Source of the DNA: Litchfieldia alkalitelluris
GTDB lineage: Bacteria > Bacillota > Bacilli > Bacillales > Bacillaceae_L
Assembly: GCF_002019645.1 (NCBI RefSeq)
Contig: NZ_KV917374.1
Location: 5,253 to 69,252 of the forward strand
Length of the DNA: 64,000 nt
Direction: 5' to 3'
Below the pieces are notes generated by a model. That model was not told the DNA's origin, did no database searches, and was given only the letters and a program-made list of their open reading frames with translations. Shown here one piece after another: positions 45,904 to 54,730 of the stretch. Each line of letters begins with the position of its first letter. Within the stretch, counting starts at the first letter, position 1. The translations under genes and the position numbers were made by a program.

Positions 45904-46383
45904 ATGATGATGGAGCAAATCAGCATAAAGCTTACTCATACCTTTGTAGGAATTGGGGGAGCTGGAAAGAAAATAGTTTTATACTTAAATGAAACAGAAA
46001 AACTACAAGGGAACTATGTTGAAGTTGATGAATACATTACTAATTTATTCGAAACCTCTTGGTTTAGCACTGCTGACAGTCTAATTCTTTGTGCAGGACT
46101 TGGAAAAAATATAGGAACTTCGGAAATCGTAAAGATTGCAAAACAAGCAACAAATGCAGGGAAAAAATTAATCCTATGTGTTACTTTGCCATTTAGTTTT
46201 GAGGGCAGATCTAAAATGGTGAAAGCTGAAGAGGCATTAACGACGCTTAAAAAACTTACTAATCATATTGTAATCTTAAATAATGAAGAACTGTATTCAG
46301 ACTTGAATAAAAATGAACCAATGTATGATATTTTTAAAAAAGGCTATGGAACCATAGCTAAAGAAATACAAAAATTACTGTAG
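45904..46383 (+). CDS. Minimal FtsZ/tubulin-like protein, C-terminal half missing
   Basis: Up to 159 residues; three ATGs lie in a row and the last (45910) is best spaced from AGGAG. The FtsZ GTP-binding motifs are recognisable: GIGGAGKKIV (16-25), AGLGKNIGTS (64-73) where FtsZ has AGMGGGTGTG, TLPFSFEGRSKMVKAEEAL (94-112), ILNNEEL (124-130) and NKNEPMYDIF, then a helix like H7. It ends before the T7 loop whose Asp residues drive GTP hydrolysis across subunits, and the region between the first two motifs is about 30 residues shorter than in FtsZ. Not a truncated pseudogene by appearance: intact frame, ribosome binding site, terminator. Function unknown. Confidence 0.8.
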   Translation: MMMEQISIKLTHTFVGIGGAGKKIVLYLNETEKLQGNYVEVDEYITNLFETSWFSTADSLILCAGLGKNIGTSEIVKIAKQATNAGKKLILCVTLPFSFEGRSKMVKAEEALTTLKKLTNHIVILNNEELYSDLNKNEPMYDIFKKGYGTIAKEIQKLL

Positions 46384-46423
46384 GTAAAATTGGAGATTTG
46401 AGGAATTTAGAGTGATTTTATTT

Positions 46424-46451
46424 AGATCTCTTTAAAAAGAGGTCTTTTTTT
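46424..46451 (+). terminator. Terminator after the FtsZ-like gene
   Basis: AGATCTCTTT and AAAGAGGTCT form a stem with a two-base loop, then T7. It overlaps the end of the small convergent gene at 46432. Confidence 0.8.
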
Positions 46452-46608
46452 GGCGCTCATCGATGCCATTGAAGAAGGAGATTTCAGCGTTGCTAGTTTT
46501 GATCGTACAAGTAGGATTTGAGGAAAGTGCTGCTGGAATTGTTGCAGCTGTAATATCATTTTTGGGATGTAATGCAACGGGGACAATTGTAAGTTTTTGT
46601 TGTGGCAT
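46432..46608 (-). CDS. Hypothetical small protein, 58 residues
   Basis: Starts MPQQKLTIVPVALHPK and ends FFNGIDERQKKTSF. A very good ribosome binding site (AAGGAGGTG) precedes the ATG at the right distance, which argues for a real or recently real gene. No signal peptide or membrane segment. The last residues are encoded by the terminator hairpin of the convergent FtsZ-like gene, so the C-terminus may be truncated. Not recognised. Confidence 0.5.
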   Translation of the reverse strand: MPQQKLTIVPVALHPKNDITAATIPAALSSNPTCTIKTSNAEISFFNGIDERQKKTSF

Positions 46609-46827
46609 ATGAAAAGCACCTCCTTAAATTAATATGTTAATAGTACCGGAGATGCTGCTATTTTTATATGCGTTGTTTAATACAGGCTTACATAACATTA
46701 ACTCTATTTATTAAAAAATATACAATCTACAAAAAAAAGAAGGGATGTGGATAAATCCACAAAAAAATTTAGCGTTAATGAGTGTAAAGTTAAAGTTACT
46801 TACATTAAAAAAAGGAGAGTAAGACTA

Positions 46828-48081
46828 TTGAAAAAATATTTGGGATCGATAATCCTATTTGGTTTGTTGCTAGTGGCTGGGTGTTCTACACAACATGAGG
46901 CTGATTCAAACAAAGTAGAGACAAGTGAAGAGAAAAATTCAAATGAACAAGCAGAACATGACGTGGTAAGCGCAACAGAAGACAATCAAGGTGAAGAAGA
47001 TTCCCTGGCTAATGGACAAAAAGAGACTACCGAGGAAAAGCCCTCAGAAGAACAATTAGCGAAGAAAGCATCAAACGGATCTTCGGACTCGTTTGGTTTG
47101 TCAGAAGCTGAGATATTAGAACTCGATCCGATGAAAGACATCCGTTTGCAAGAAAGAAGGGTCTTACCTGAACCTTACTTTGAAAATGGAAATCCGAGGT
47201 TAGTCGACGCTGGAATTGGGCAATTATTATTGATTGATAATGTTGTGTTAGGTTTATATATATATAACCTGGACAATAAAAAGAAACATTGGTTGAACCT
47301 TGAAGGGGTAGAGTCCGCTTCTTTTTGTGGCTATAATGTAGGAGAATGTTTGTTGGTTGCTCAAAATAAAAATGGGGAAAGAACAATCTTATTTTCAGAT
47401 AGCTCCACCACCTACCCGACTTTGACTGAAATTGCCAAACTTCCAAAAGGAGCGAATATCACTCAGCTATATGAATATGGAGGTCTCATCACCTATAGTT
47501 ATTACATTAACGAAGACCGAGAGAATATTATTACGAAGGGGATACATACACAGCATCATTTCGAAGGAACATTAGAACATTCAAGTGGTACAATGACAGA
47601 TACACTACCAAAGGATAGCAAAATGATTCATTCTCCTTATATGTATAATCCAGCAAATAATAATATTCAGCAAATCGCATGGAGAGAAGGCTCTCCATTG
47701 GTGTTAACGGAAGTACCAGTAAACCATGACGTTCAATTTGCTTCTTCTCTAGATGTTAATGAGTACGGCGAGTGGGTGCTCCTAGATCATAATCGCTTTT
47801 ATGATCCGCTCGATTATTCGAAAATTTTCTGGTCAAACGGCGAAATTGTCTGGGAGGATAACTCGTTGCGTGCGATTCAAGCAGAATGGTATGATAACCA
47901 TCACTTATTAGTCATTAAAAATGATTATTGGGAAACAGAGAATTTATACCTATATAATGTGAGAACCAAAGAATGGAAGTTAGTGCGAGAAAATGTTACT
48001 ACGTTCGCAGTCTATGACTCAAAGGTGTTTCTCCGCACATCTGCCATGGAGTTAATTGAGTATGAACTTGTCAAAGAATAG
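46828..48081 (+). CDS. Lipoprotein with Glu/Ser-rich linker, function unknown
   Basis: 417 residues from the TTG at 46828, which follows AAAGGAGAG by eight bases; the frame also opens at a GTG 27 codons upstream without signal. The signal peptide ends in the lipobox LVAGCS, then an acidic linker to about residue 75 and a beta-rich domain with WD/propeller-like strands (QLLLIDNVVLGLYIYNL, SREKNL-type ENLYLYNVRTKEWKLVR). Exposed on the outer face of the membrane. Second gene of the first cassette-like unit. Confidence 0.75.
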   Translation: MKKYLGSIILFGLLLVAGCSTQHEADSNKVETSEEKNSNEQAEHDVVSATEDNQGEEDSLANGQKETTEEKPSEEQLAKKASNGSSDSFGLSEAEILELDPMKDIRLQERRVLPEPYFENGNPRLVDAGIGQLLLIDNVVLGLYIYNLDNKKKHWLNLEGVESASFCGYNVGECLLVAQNKNGERTILFSDSSTTYPTLTEIAKLPKGANITQLYEYGGLITYSYYINEDRENIITKGIHTQHHFEGTLEHSSGTMTDTLPKDSKMIHSPYMYNPANNNIQQIAWREGSPLVLTEVPVNHDVQFASSLDVNEYGEWVLLDHNRFYDPLDYSKIFWSNGEIVWEDNSLRAIQAEWYDNHHLLVIKNDYWETENLYLYNVRTKEWKLVRENVTTFAVYDSKVFLRTSAMELIEYELVKE

Positions 48082-48230
48082 GATAAACGTTGTTTGACTC
48101 GTTTCCTACACTTATTTAAATTCCATGTCTTTGGAGGGAATATAGTCCAAGTATGAAATTGCAATTGAAAAGGTAGAGGAATACAGGGATTAACGGTGGA
48201 TGGTACATTTTTTTAATAGTTTCGTGAATA

Positions 48231-48270
48231 AACACCTAATCTTTAAATAGAGAAAGGGTGTTTTTCTCTT
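48231..48270 (+). terminator. Terminator after the lipoprotein gene
   Basis: AACACC/GGTGTT with inner CTTT/AAAG and a TTTTTCTCTTTTTT tail. Confidence 0.65.
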
Positions 48271-48348
48271 TTTTCCCATTTTTACGCTTGCCTTTGTTCA
48301 TTTTGTCCTTCCAGTTTTCAAAATAGTTGCGATTATTCACTACCTTTT

Positions 48349-48372
48349 TCTCATTCTATTAATAGAATGAGA
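48349..48372. repeat. Perfect 24-bp palindrome
   Basis: TCTCATTCTATT is followed at once by its exact reverse complement AATAGAATGAGA, with no loop. It lies in the 460-bp gene-free region 48082-48542 between convergent genes. A dimeric regulator site or a recombination junction is possible. Nothing else is visible in this region apart from the lipoprotein terminator. Confidence 0.7.
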
Positions 48373-48542
48373 TTATCTATTGATTGCAAAAAACTTGAAC
48401 TGACACATTAATCAACACGATTCCATAAATTAAGTACTTTAAACATAGAAGCGAAGATTACAATTATCCCGCTTATTATTTAAGGAAGAGAACTAACAAA
48501 AAAAAAATGAAAGCAGGAACTAATAATAGCCCCTGCTCCCTA

Positions 48543-49226
48543 TTACCACTTACTACCTTCTCCGTAAGAATCTCTGTAATCACGTTCAAATTCGACTTCG
48601 TCTCGATACTTCCCTAACTCCCAATCATTCCTCATTTTAGAGCTAGATCGATCATAAAAGTTTGGTTTTACTTCTTCATCATCTTCATCAGAGTTTATAC
48701 TACCTCCTCCACCTCCCCCACCAGTACTAAAGCCTTTATACATCAAAAGTCCAATCCAATGGTGTAAAAGAACAACAATCGTCACAAAGCAAATATGACC
48801 AAATAAAACTAAATCATCAAGATTATTTACAATGGGCAAAAAGTCTAGCTGCCACTTTTGTTCAGCATATTGAGCTCCCAGTACTATACCAAAAAACAAA
48901 GCAATGGCTAAAAGGCCACATATTAGAACAATTGCAACGAAAATGAAGGGGAACGCTATTGGAAAGTTATAGACTCTTGAATGATAAATAATGATGGAAA
49001 GCCCAAATGTGAGGTAAAAGACAACTGGATTTTCCCATCCTGCTATTAGGTTTCCTAGGTACGCTATTCCTAAAGATAATATAACCAAAAATATACTAAT
49101 CGTTAATGAGGAAATCGTTAGTAACTTTGGTTTTTCACCAGTTTTATCGGATGTGCGTCGGGCTTGGAAAAAAGGTATTAGAATGAGAATGATTGCAACT
49201 GTAATTATTAAATATAATATTGTCAT
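48543..49226 (-). CDS. Multi-pass membrane protein with polyglycine linker
   Basis: 227 residues. One N-terminal and about four further hydrophobic segments to residue 170, then a seven-glycine run and a charged tail (DEDDEEVKPNFYDRSS, YRDEVEFERDYRDSYG). Not recognised. The tail is probably cytoplasmic and disordered. It faces the lipoprotein gene in the first cassette-like unit. Confidence 0.7.
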   Translation of the reverse strand: MTILYLIITVAIILILIPFFQARRTSDKTGEKPKLLTISSLTISIFLVILSLGIAYLGNLIAGWENPVVFYLTFGLSIIIYHSRVYNFPIAFPFIFVAIVLICGLLAIALFFGIVLGAQYAEQKWQLDFLPIVNNLDDLVLFGHICFVTIVVLLHHWIGLLMYKGFSTGGGGGGGSINSDEDDEEVKPNFYDRSSSKMRNDWELGKYRDEVEFERDYRDSYGEGSKW

Positions 49227-49486
49227 ATGTATGCTATCCTTTTCTATATTTTTAAAGATATTATACTCGAATTTCGTAAAGAATTATATACATTTAATCA
49301 CAAGTATAAAAGTTTACGATAATTAGAAAATTTTACACTTTTTAATATTATATTACCGCTCATCGACAATAGACTTTACAATAGTATGAGAAATCGAAAT
49401 CGGTCTCCACTCAACGTTCTTAAATAAGGGAACTGCCGAATAGGAATATACGTAAATATAAAAAGCGGAAACGTTATCTGTCACTT

Positions 49487-49862
49487 ATGGGGCAGGTTCA
49501 GCTGGATTACTCCAACCGTGTGGCAAATTCCCTAGTTCCAGCCACTGCAGATAATATTTTTAATCAAGCCATACAATATGCTCGTGAAAATACACATAAA
49601 AATATTACAGTAGCTGATGTAGCTGACCATGTAGGCTTCACTCGTTCACATCTATCACGAAAATTTAAAAAGGAACTGGGAATTGAACTAAGTGGATTTA
49701 TCAGGAAGTGTAAACTGGAAGAGGCCAAGGCTTGCTGGCATTTTCCGATAAAAGTATAAGTAAAATAAGCAATTATCTCTGTTTTTCCAGCCAGGGGCAC
49801 TTTCAGAATCATTCAAAGATAATTTTGGGATTACACCACAGACTTACAGGAACTCAGTATAA
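49487..49862 (+). pseudogene. AraC-family regulator remnant (frameshifted)
   Basis: The C-terminal AraC DNA-binding domain is recognisable: ITVADVADHVGFTRSHLSRK, then KKELGIELSGFIRKCKLEEAK in frame 1, continuing LLAFSDKSISKISNYLCFSS in a second frame and GITPQTYRNSV-stop in a third. At least two single-base losses (near 49735 and 49808) break it, and the N-terminal sensor domain is missing. A relic of a longer regulator. Confidence 0.8.
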
Positions 49863-49982
49863 TAAAGATGGATGTCCTCCAAAAGGAAGTACCTTCTTCC
49901 CCCATCAACGACTGTTAATGTCTGGTTGTGTTCCTATATCGACGTGATCCAAAAGTATTGATAAGCAAATTTTTATAACACA

Positions 49983-50020
49983 AAAAACCACTCCCTAAAT
50001 TTTATAAAAAGTGGTTTTTG
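49983..50020. terminator. Terminator hairpin left of repeat B
   Basis: AAACCACT and AGTGGTTT arms with T/A-rich loop and T5 tail. The region 50021-50105 up to repeat B shows nothing else. Confidence 0.7.
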
Positions 50021-50105
50021 CTATTGATATAAGTTTTTTACATGACTGCTTTCTTAGAAAGGGAGAAAAATAGCTTTTAGTACTCTTAGATGTTTGGCTT
50101 AAAAG

Positions 50106-50257
50106 CCTTACATCATGCCGCCCTAAGGGAGCGTGGGTAATATCTTTAACATTGTGTACATAGAGTGCGGAAAATCAAAGTTTTGATAAATTCTGTCTAT
50201 AACATCTTTAACGAGATGTTATTATTTTTCACTGGATTGCGTTAGCAAATTGTTAGC
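50106..50257 (-). repeat. Att-like repeat B (left arm missing)
   Basis: Core TTACATCATGCCGCC (50108-50122), GGGTAATATCTTTAAC, TATAACATCTTTAACG and right arm GCGTTAGCAAATTGTTAGC (50239-50257). The left GTTAGC arm found in A and C is absent. 50258-50588 to its right holds no convincing gene; a 60-codon frame there lacks a ribosome binding site. Confidence 0.72.
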
Positions 50258-50588
50258 AATGTGCCAACCTGGTTACGACCACGAAATATACAACTTGTTA
50301 TTAATGAATTTACCAAATAGATACTTCAAGAGGTTGAATATCATGTTCTATGGAATAGTATGGTTCTACTGTGCATTAAATGAAATCCATTATAAAAATC
50401 ATACTTTTTACATACTAAGAAGTCACATATAGTAGATTAGTATGATATAATCATAACTTCAAAAGTAATACACATTGAATTTATTCGTAACGTTTGAGAG
50501 TACCTTCTTTGAGTTCTTTGGGGTTGTTATTATCGGGAAACTCGGTGCTTCTTTCTTTCAATTCTAGTAAAAAGTAAAGGAGAAAAAA

Positions 50589-51041
50589 ATTACACTTTAT
50601 GGAATTATTGTACTTATTCATGTAATTGCGGCTGTTTGCAGTCTAGGTGCTGTATTTGCTAATCCCTCTATCATGAAGAAAGGGGTAACGGTATCTGCAG
50701 CAAAACAGGCTATAGAAACTGCTGGTACTGTTGAAAAGTACGCGAAAACAGGAAGTATCACTCTTCTAGTATCAGGTATAGTTCTTGGGATTTTAAATCC
50801 GTATCTATGGTCACAAGCATGGTATGTTGTAGCTTTAGTTTTATATCTAGCAGTGCAACCCGTTTTAATAATCGCAATCCCTAAAAGGGTCGGGAAATTA
50901 GTGGAATTGCTAGAGAAAGCGGATGGTGAAGAATTACCTAAAGAATATCTTCCAATCGCTATGCAAATTGGTAAGCTAGATAATATCGCTAGAGCTTCTG
51001 TTGTCGTTTTAATTGTTTTAATGTCATTAAAACCTTTCTGA
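50589..51041 (+). CDS. DUF2269-like membrane protein, possible ATT start
   Basis: An ATG at 50673 would give 122 residues, but the frame and the homology extend upstream: IIVLIHVIAAVCSLGAVFAN is the typical first helix of DUF2269 proteins. AAAGGAG (50576-50582) lies six bases before ATT-ACA-CTT at 50589, and there is no ATG, GTG or TTG between. So an ATT start (150 residues) or a mutated ATG is likely. Four membrane helices. Function of the family unknown. First gene in the second cassette-like unit. Confidence 0.65.
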   Translation: MTLYGIIVLIHVIAAVCSLGAVFANPSIMKKGVTVSAAKQAIETAGTVEKYAKTGSITLLVSGIVLGILNPYLWSQAWYVVALVLYLAVQPVLIIAIPKRVGKLVELLEKADGEELPKEYLPIAMQIGKLDNIARASVVVLIVLMSLKPF

Positions 51042-51116
51042 TACAATTTTTTTATATTATATAACATAACTTTATTTAGCCAATTTTGGAATACAAAAGT
51101 ATACGGTAAACATGTA

Positions 51117-51181
51117 AAATAAATCAATGATTTTTGGCATGCTTTGTAAAAGGTTACAGTGCCTTGATCATTGATTTATTT
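51117..51181. repeat. Long inverted repeat / hairpin
   Basis: AAATAAATCAATGAT (51117-51131) and its exact complement ATCATTGATTTATTT (51167-51181) flank a 35-base loop with an inner GGCA/TGCC pair. Possibly the terminator of the DUF2269-like gene, though the loop is large. Confidence 0.6.
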
Positions 51182-51354
51182 GTACTCTAAATCATCCTCA
51201 TTCTCTTCTTTTTAAATTTGAAGTATATTCTTCAAGCTCGCCATCTCTCCGTTAATAATCTTTAATTCCATCCAGTGAAGAGAACTGTTCGAGATCTTTA
51301 GAATAGATCAATGCTTAAATAAAAAGTGTAAGAAGCTCACTTTAGTACAGCTTC

Positions 51355-53484
51355 TTATTTTTTAAACAAGTCATTCGGGAGTGAATGAACCGACATCGGC
51401 TTATTAAAATAATAGCCTTGCCCTGCATCACACTTCTCTCTCTTTAAAAATAGTAGTTCTGTCTCACCTTCGATACCTTCCGCAACTACATTCATATTTA
51501 AACTATGTGCTAGAGATATAATTGCGGATGTAATCCTTTTCCCATTTAAATCTCGACTAATGTCATCAATAAAAATTTTATCGATTTTCACTGTGTCAAA
51601 AGGATATTGACGGAGATAGCTTAAAGAAGTATAGCCAGTACCAAAATCATCAATGGAAATCGATACGCCAATTCCTCTCAGTATTGTTAAACTATCTTTT
51701 ATTTCCTCAACATTATCAAGTAGAATACTCTCAGTTACCTCGAGTTCAAGCCATTTCGGATCCAACCCTGATTTAATCAATAGGTTTTTAATGGTGTCAA
51801 CAAAGTCATATTGTTGCAGTTGTTTAGTAGAAACATTGACTGCTACTTTAAATGGATTCATTCCGGAATTCTGCCACTTCTTATTTTGGATGCATGCAGT
51901 TTCTAGAACCCAAATCCCAATAGGAATAATTTGCCCGCATTCCTCTGCTACACGAATAAAATCATTTGGGGGAACCATTCCAAGCACTGGGTGGTGCCAA
52001 CGAACTAGTGCTTCCATTGCAATCACTTTTTCACTTTCTAAGTCCAGAATCGGCTGATAATGCAATTCCAACTCATTGTTTTTAACTGCAAGGGGTAAAT
52101 CCCTTTCAATTGTTAATTTATATAAAGTTTCCGCTTCCATTTCCTCAGAATAAATCGTATATTGACTCTGCCTAAATTTCTTCGTTTTGTACATTGCAGT
52201 ATCCGCATGACGAATTACTTCGGAAACGCCAACATTTATTCCAGTGCTGAATGCAATTCCAATGCTTGCCGAAACACTTAACCAATGTCCAGACACGTGG
52301 AAGGGTTCAGCTAAATTTTGGATAATTCGCTCAGTCATAATAATTACTTCCTCTTTAGTAGTATCAGGCACTAGAATGGTGAATTCATCCCCGGCTAATC
52401 GGCTTAACGTATCTGTATTCCTTATAGTTTGTTTTAATCTTTCTGCCACCAACTTTAAAAACTCATCTCCGATATGATGACCCATAGAATCATTTATAAA
52501 CTTAAACCGATCTAAATCAAGAAAAATAACAGAAAATAATTTCTCATCTTTCTTTGAAAGATTAATAATTTGCTCTAACCGATCTTCAAATAACTTACGG
52601 TTTGGTAACCTGGTAAGAGGGTCATAAAAAGCGAGTTCCTTCATTTTCTCATCGTATATTTTTTTTCTCGTGATGTCCCTTGCTGTTCCATAGGTACCAA
52701 CAATTTCTCCATTTACCTTCATAGGAAAATGGGTTGTTTCTATATGAATTTTTTGTTTGTCTTGTCGGATAAGAACCAACTCTCCACTGCTCGGTTCCCC
52801 AATTTTAGCACTTTCAAAATGCTTAATAGCTTCTGGTAAATCCTCTGGTGCAATAAGGGGCATGAAAGGCATTCCCTTCATTTCCTTAATCGAATAACCT
52901 GTAAGCAGTTCACCTGCCGGATTAACATCAATCAAAATCCCGTTTTCATCGATTGAATACATGGCATCTGGACTACTTTCAAAAAGGCATTTATATTTTT
53001 CATTGCTCTCTTGCAGCATTTGTTGGGCATTGAATTGTTCCGTTATATCTGTCACACTGCCAAAGAGTACCATCTTATTACGAACGACATCCATAAAGCT
53101 TTGAATTTCAGTGTATATTAACTTCCCTTTTTTATTAATTTGTCGTATACGATATCTCGCTACCTTCTTATCACCTTTTCTTCTGCATTCAATTCTATTT
53201 TGAATCGTTGGATAATCTTCAGGATGAATTATTTGTTTAAGAGATACAAGACCTTGTGTTAGTTCTGCTTTTGTATATCCCAAAAGATCCGAATAATAGC
53301 TATTAACATATGAAAGAGAACCTTCTTCTAGTATATAAATTCCAATAGGTGCTTTTTCAATCAAATTTTCAAACATTAATCCGACAAAATCTGATTCAGT
53401 TTGATCGTCTTTTATATAGGTCCCTAACTGACTAAAAAATTGGCGAAAAATCCGTGAATTTTGTTCTTTATTTTCTATTATCAT
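51355..53484 (-). CDS. PAS-PAS-GGDEF-EAL cyclic-di-GMP protein
   Basis: 709 residues, no membrane segments. Two PAS domains (about 40-150 and 160-285), GGDEF domain (about 285-445) and EAL domain (about 455-700). The GGDEF motif reads AGDEF within LSRLAGDEFTIL. The EAL site looks complete: EALVRWHHP, DDFGTGYTSLSYL, KIDKIFI, VVAEGIE. Phosphodiesterase activity on c-di-GMP is therefore likely; cyclase activity is uncertain. ATG follows TAGGAGAGAG. A hairpin overlaps its stop region (51326-51352). Confidence 0.92.
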   Translation of the reverse strand: MIIENKEQNSRIFRQFFSQLGTYIKDDQTESDFVGLMFENLIEKAPIGIYILEEGSLSYVNSYYSDLLGYTKAELTQGLVSLKQIIHPEDYPTIQNRIECRRKGDKKVARYRIRQINKKGKLIYTEIQSFMDVVRNKMVLFGSVTDITEQFNAQQMLQESNEKYKCLFESSPDAMYSIDENGILIDVNPAGELLTGYSIKEMKGMPFMPLIAPEDLPEAIKHFESAKIGEPSSGELVLIRQDKQKIHIETTHFPMKVNGEIVGTYGTARDITRKKIYDEKMKELAFYDPLTRLPNRKLFEDRLEQIINLSKKDEKLFSVIFLDLDRFKFINDSMGHHIGDEFLKLVAERLKQTIRNTDTLSRLAGDEFTILVPDTTKEEVIIMTERIIQNLAEPFHVSGHWLSVSASIGIAFSTGINVGVSEVIRHADTAMYKTKKFRQSQYTIYSEEMEAETLYKLTIERDLPLAVKNNELELHYQPILDLESEKVIAMEALVRWHHPVLGMVPPNDFIRVAEECGQIIPIGIWVLETACIQNKKWQNSGMNPFKVAVNVSTKQLQQYDFVDTIKNLLIKSGLDPKWLELEVTESILLDNVEEIKDSLTILRGIGVSISIDDFGTGYTSLSYLRQYPFDTVKIDKIFIDDISRDLNGKRITSAIISLAHSLNMNVVAEGIEGETELLFLKREKCDAGQGYYFNKPMSVHSLPNDLFKK

Positions 53485-53812
53485 TAACTCTCTCCTATGA
53501 CAAATAATTCTATTATTCTAAGATGTAGTTTAATCATTAAGTCCAACTAAGTTGCCCAATTCAATACCTTCCAAGTGTTGTGAAGTAGTAGGTTATATAG
53601 TCTACTCATTTTGATTATTATAGCATGCGTATTTTCACTTTTTAATTGGAAAATATTAAATAACTATTAGGTGGTTTATCTTAAATACATTCTTTCACAA
53701 AGTAACCTAAAAGGGAATATATTTATTACGCAGTATATAGTCTACTACGTATTACAAGAGTTAATTATTAAGCGTGTACCTGAGAGAATATGGTAAACAT
53801 ATACACAAAAAA

Positions 53813-53853
53813 GCTTCTCAAAAGTTGGATCAACTTTTGAGAAGCCTCTTTTA
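53813..53853. terminator. Terminator hairpin left of repeat C
   Basis: GCTTCTCAAAAGTTG and CAACTTTTGAGAAGC form a perfect 15-bp stem; AAAAAA precedes and CTCTTTT follows, so both strands can terminate. The rest of 53485-53860 is empty. Confidence 0.9.
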
Positions 53854-53863
53854 TGTTTACCTT

Positions 53864-54077
53864 ATGTTAGCAATTTGTTAGCAAAACCACTTCATATCCT
53901 TATATACCAAGGGGTTGAGCGGTCATTACATCATGCCTCCGGTAAGCTTTGAATGTGTAATATCGTTAACCAGAGGTGCAAAAGATTCGGTAAATCAACG
54001 CTTTGGATGTTTTCGACTGTAACATCTTTAACGAGGATTTACCGTTTTTTATGGAATTGCGTTAGGAAAATGTTAGC
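53864..54077 (-). repeat. Att-like repeat C
   Basis: Left arm ATGTTAGCAATTTGTTAGC (53864-53882), core TTACATCATGCCTCC (53926-53940; again Gly-Gly-Met-Met-stop, with a synonymous Gly codon), GTGTAATATCGTTAAC, TGTAACATCTTTAACG and right arm GCGTTAGGAAAATGTTAGC (54059-54077). Same order and spacing as repeat A. Confidence 0.75.
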
Positions 54078-54160
54078 ATCTATTCACACAATCCTACTGT
54101 GTTGTTTGTAGACCACAAAGGTATTAAATAAGTGATGTTCAGGTGATGCGTTATTTATGA

Positions 54161-54730
54161 TCAAAACGTACTAAGCCGTAGTTCATAAAAATACTGCACG
54201 ATTGGATGTTTTAACTTCATCTTCTCGGTCATGTTTAAAATTCGTTTTTTTCCAACCCTTCTGTCCACTAAAGCTAGAATATTCAATAGGATATCATTGC
54301 TCTCTATGCTTTCCTCTATAGAAGTGGATAAAAACTTATTAGCTACAACGATAAAATTTGATTTGCTTAATGATGACTGCGCTGAAAAAAGCTCCTTTGC
54401 ATATTCTGATAATTTTCTACCCCTTGCAATTACTTTTAGCCGATCCTCCGGAACTATCCCTTTCGTTTCTTTTCTTACCGCTTCAATATCCTCATTGGTG
54501 ATAGAAATTTGGATATCTGAATCATTCTTAATTTCCAGTTCCGTCTGATACCATCTGATTAAGTTAGTTGTATCACTCATATTGAGTACATTCTTTTTAT
54601 CTACCGAAATATAACAAAGTCCTGCCTTATCAGGTAAATAACGGTAGCTGGTTGCACGATATTCAACCCTTCCATATAATGCAGGACAAAGAAAACTCTC
54701 CAGATTTTGCTTCAATTTGCTCCAGACCAT
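54161..54730 (-). CDS. SF0329-like family protein
   Basis: 189 residues, soluble. The N-terminus (WSKLKQNLESFLCPALYGRV, then TSYRYLPDKAGLCYISVDKK) resembles the uncharacterised SF0329 family; this is from memory of the family pattern. AAGGAG precedes the ATG by seven bases. It lies just to the right of repeat C, with a terminator at 53813 beyond it. Function unknown. Confidence 0.65.
   Translation of the reverse strand: MVWSKLKQNLESFLCPALYGRVEYRATSYRYLPDKAGLCYISVDKKNVLNMSDTTNLIRWYQTELEIKNDSDIQISITNEDIEAVRKETKGIVPEDRLKVIARGRKLSEYAKELFSAQSSLSKSNFIVVANKFLSTSIEESIESNDILLNILALVDRRVGKKRILNMTEKMKLKHPIVQYFYELRLSTF

Noticed and set aside
50250-50432. 60-codon frame after repeat B
   Set aside because: No ribosome binding site, overlaps the right arm of the repeat and shows no recognisable features.
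45354-54077. CRISPR array
   Set aside because: The three repeats are about 213 bp, far apart and enclose genes; they are not short regularly spaced repeats, and no cas genes are present.
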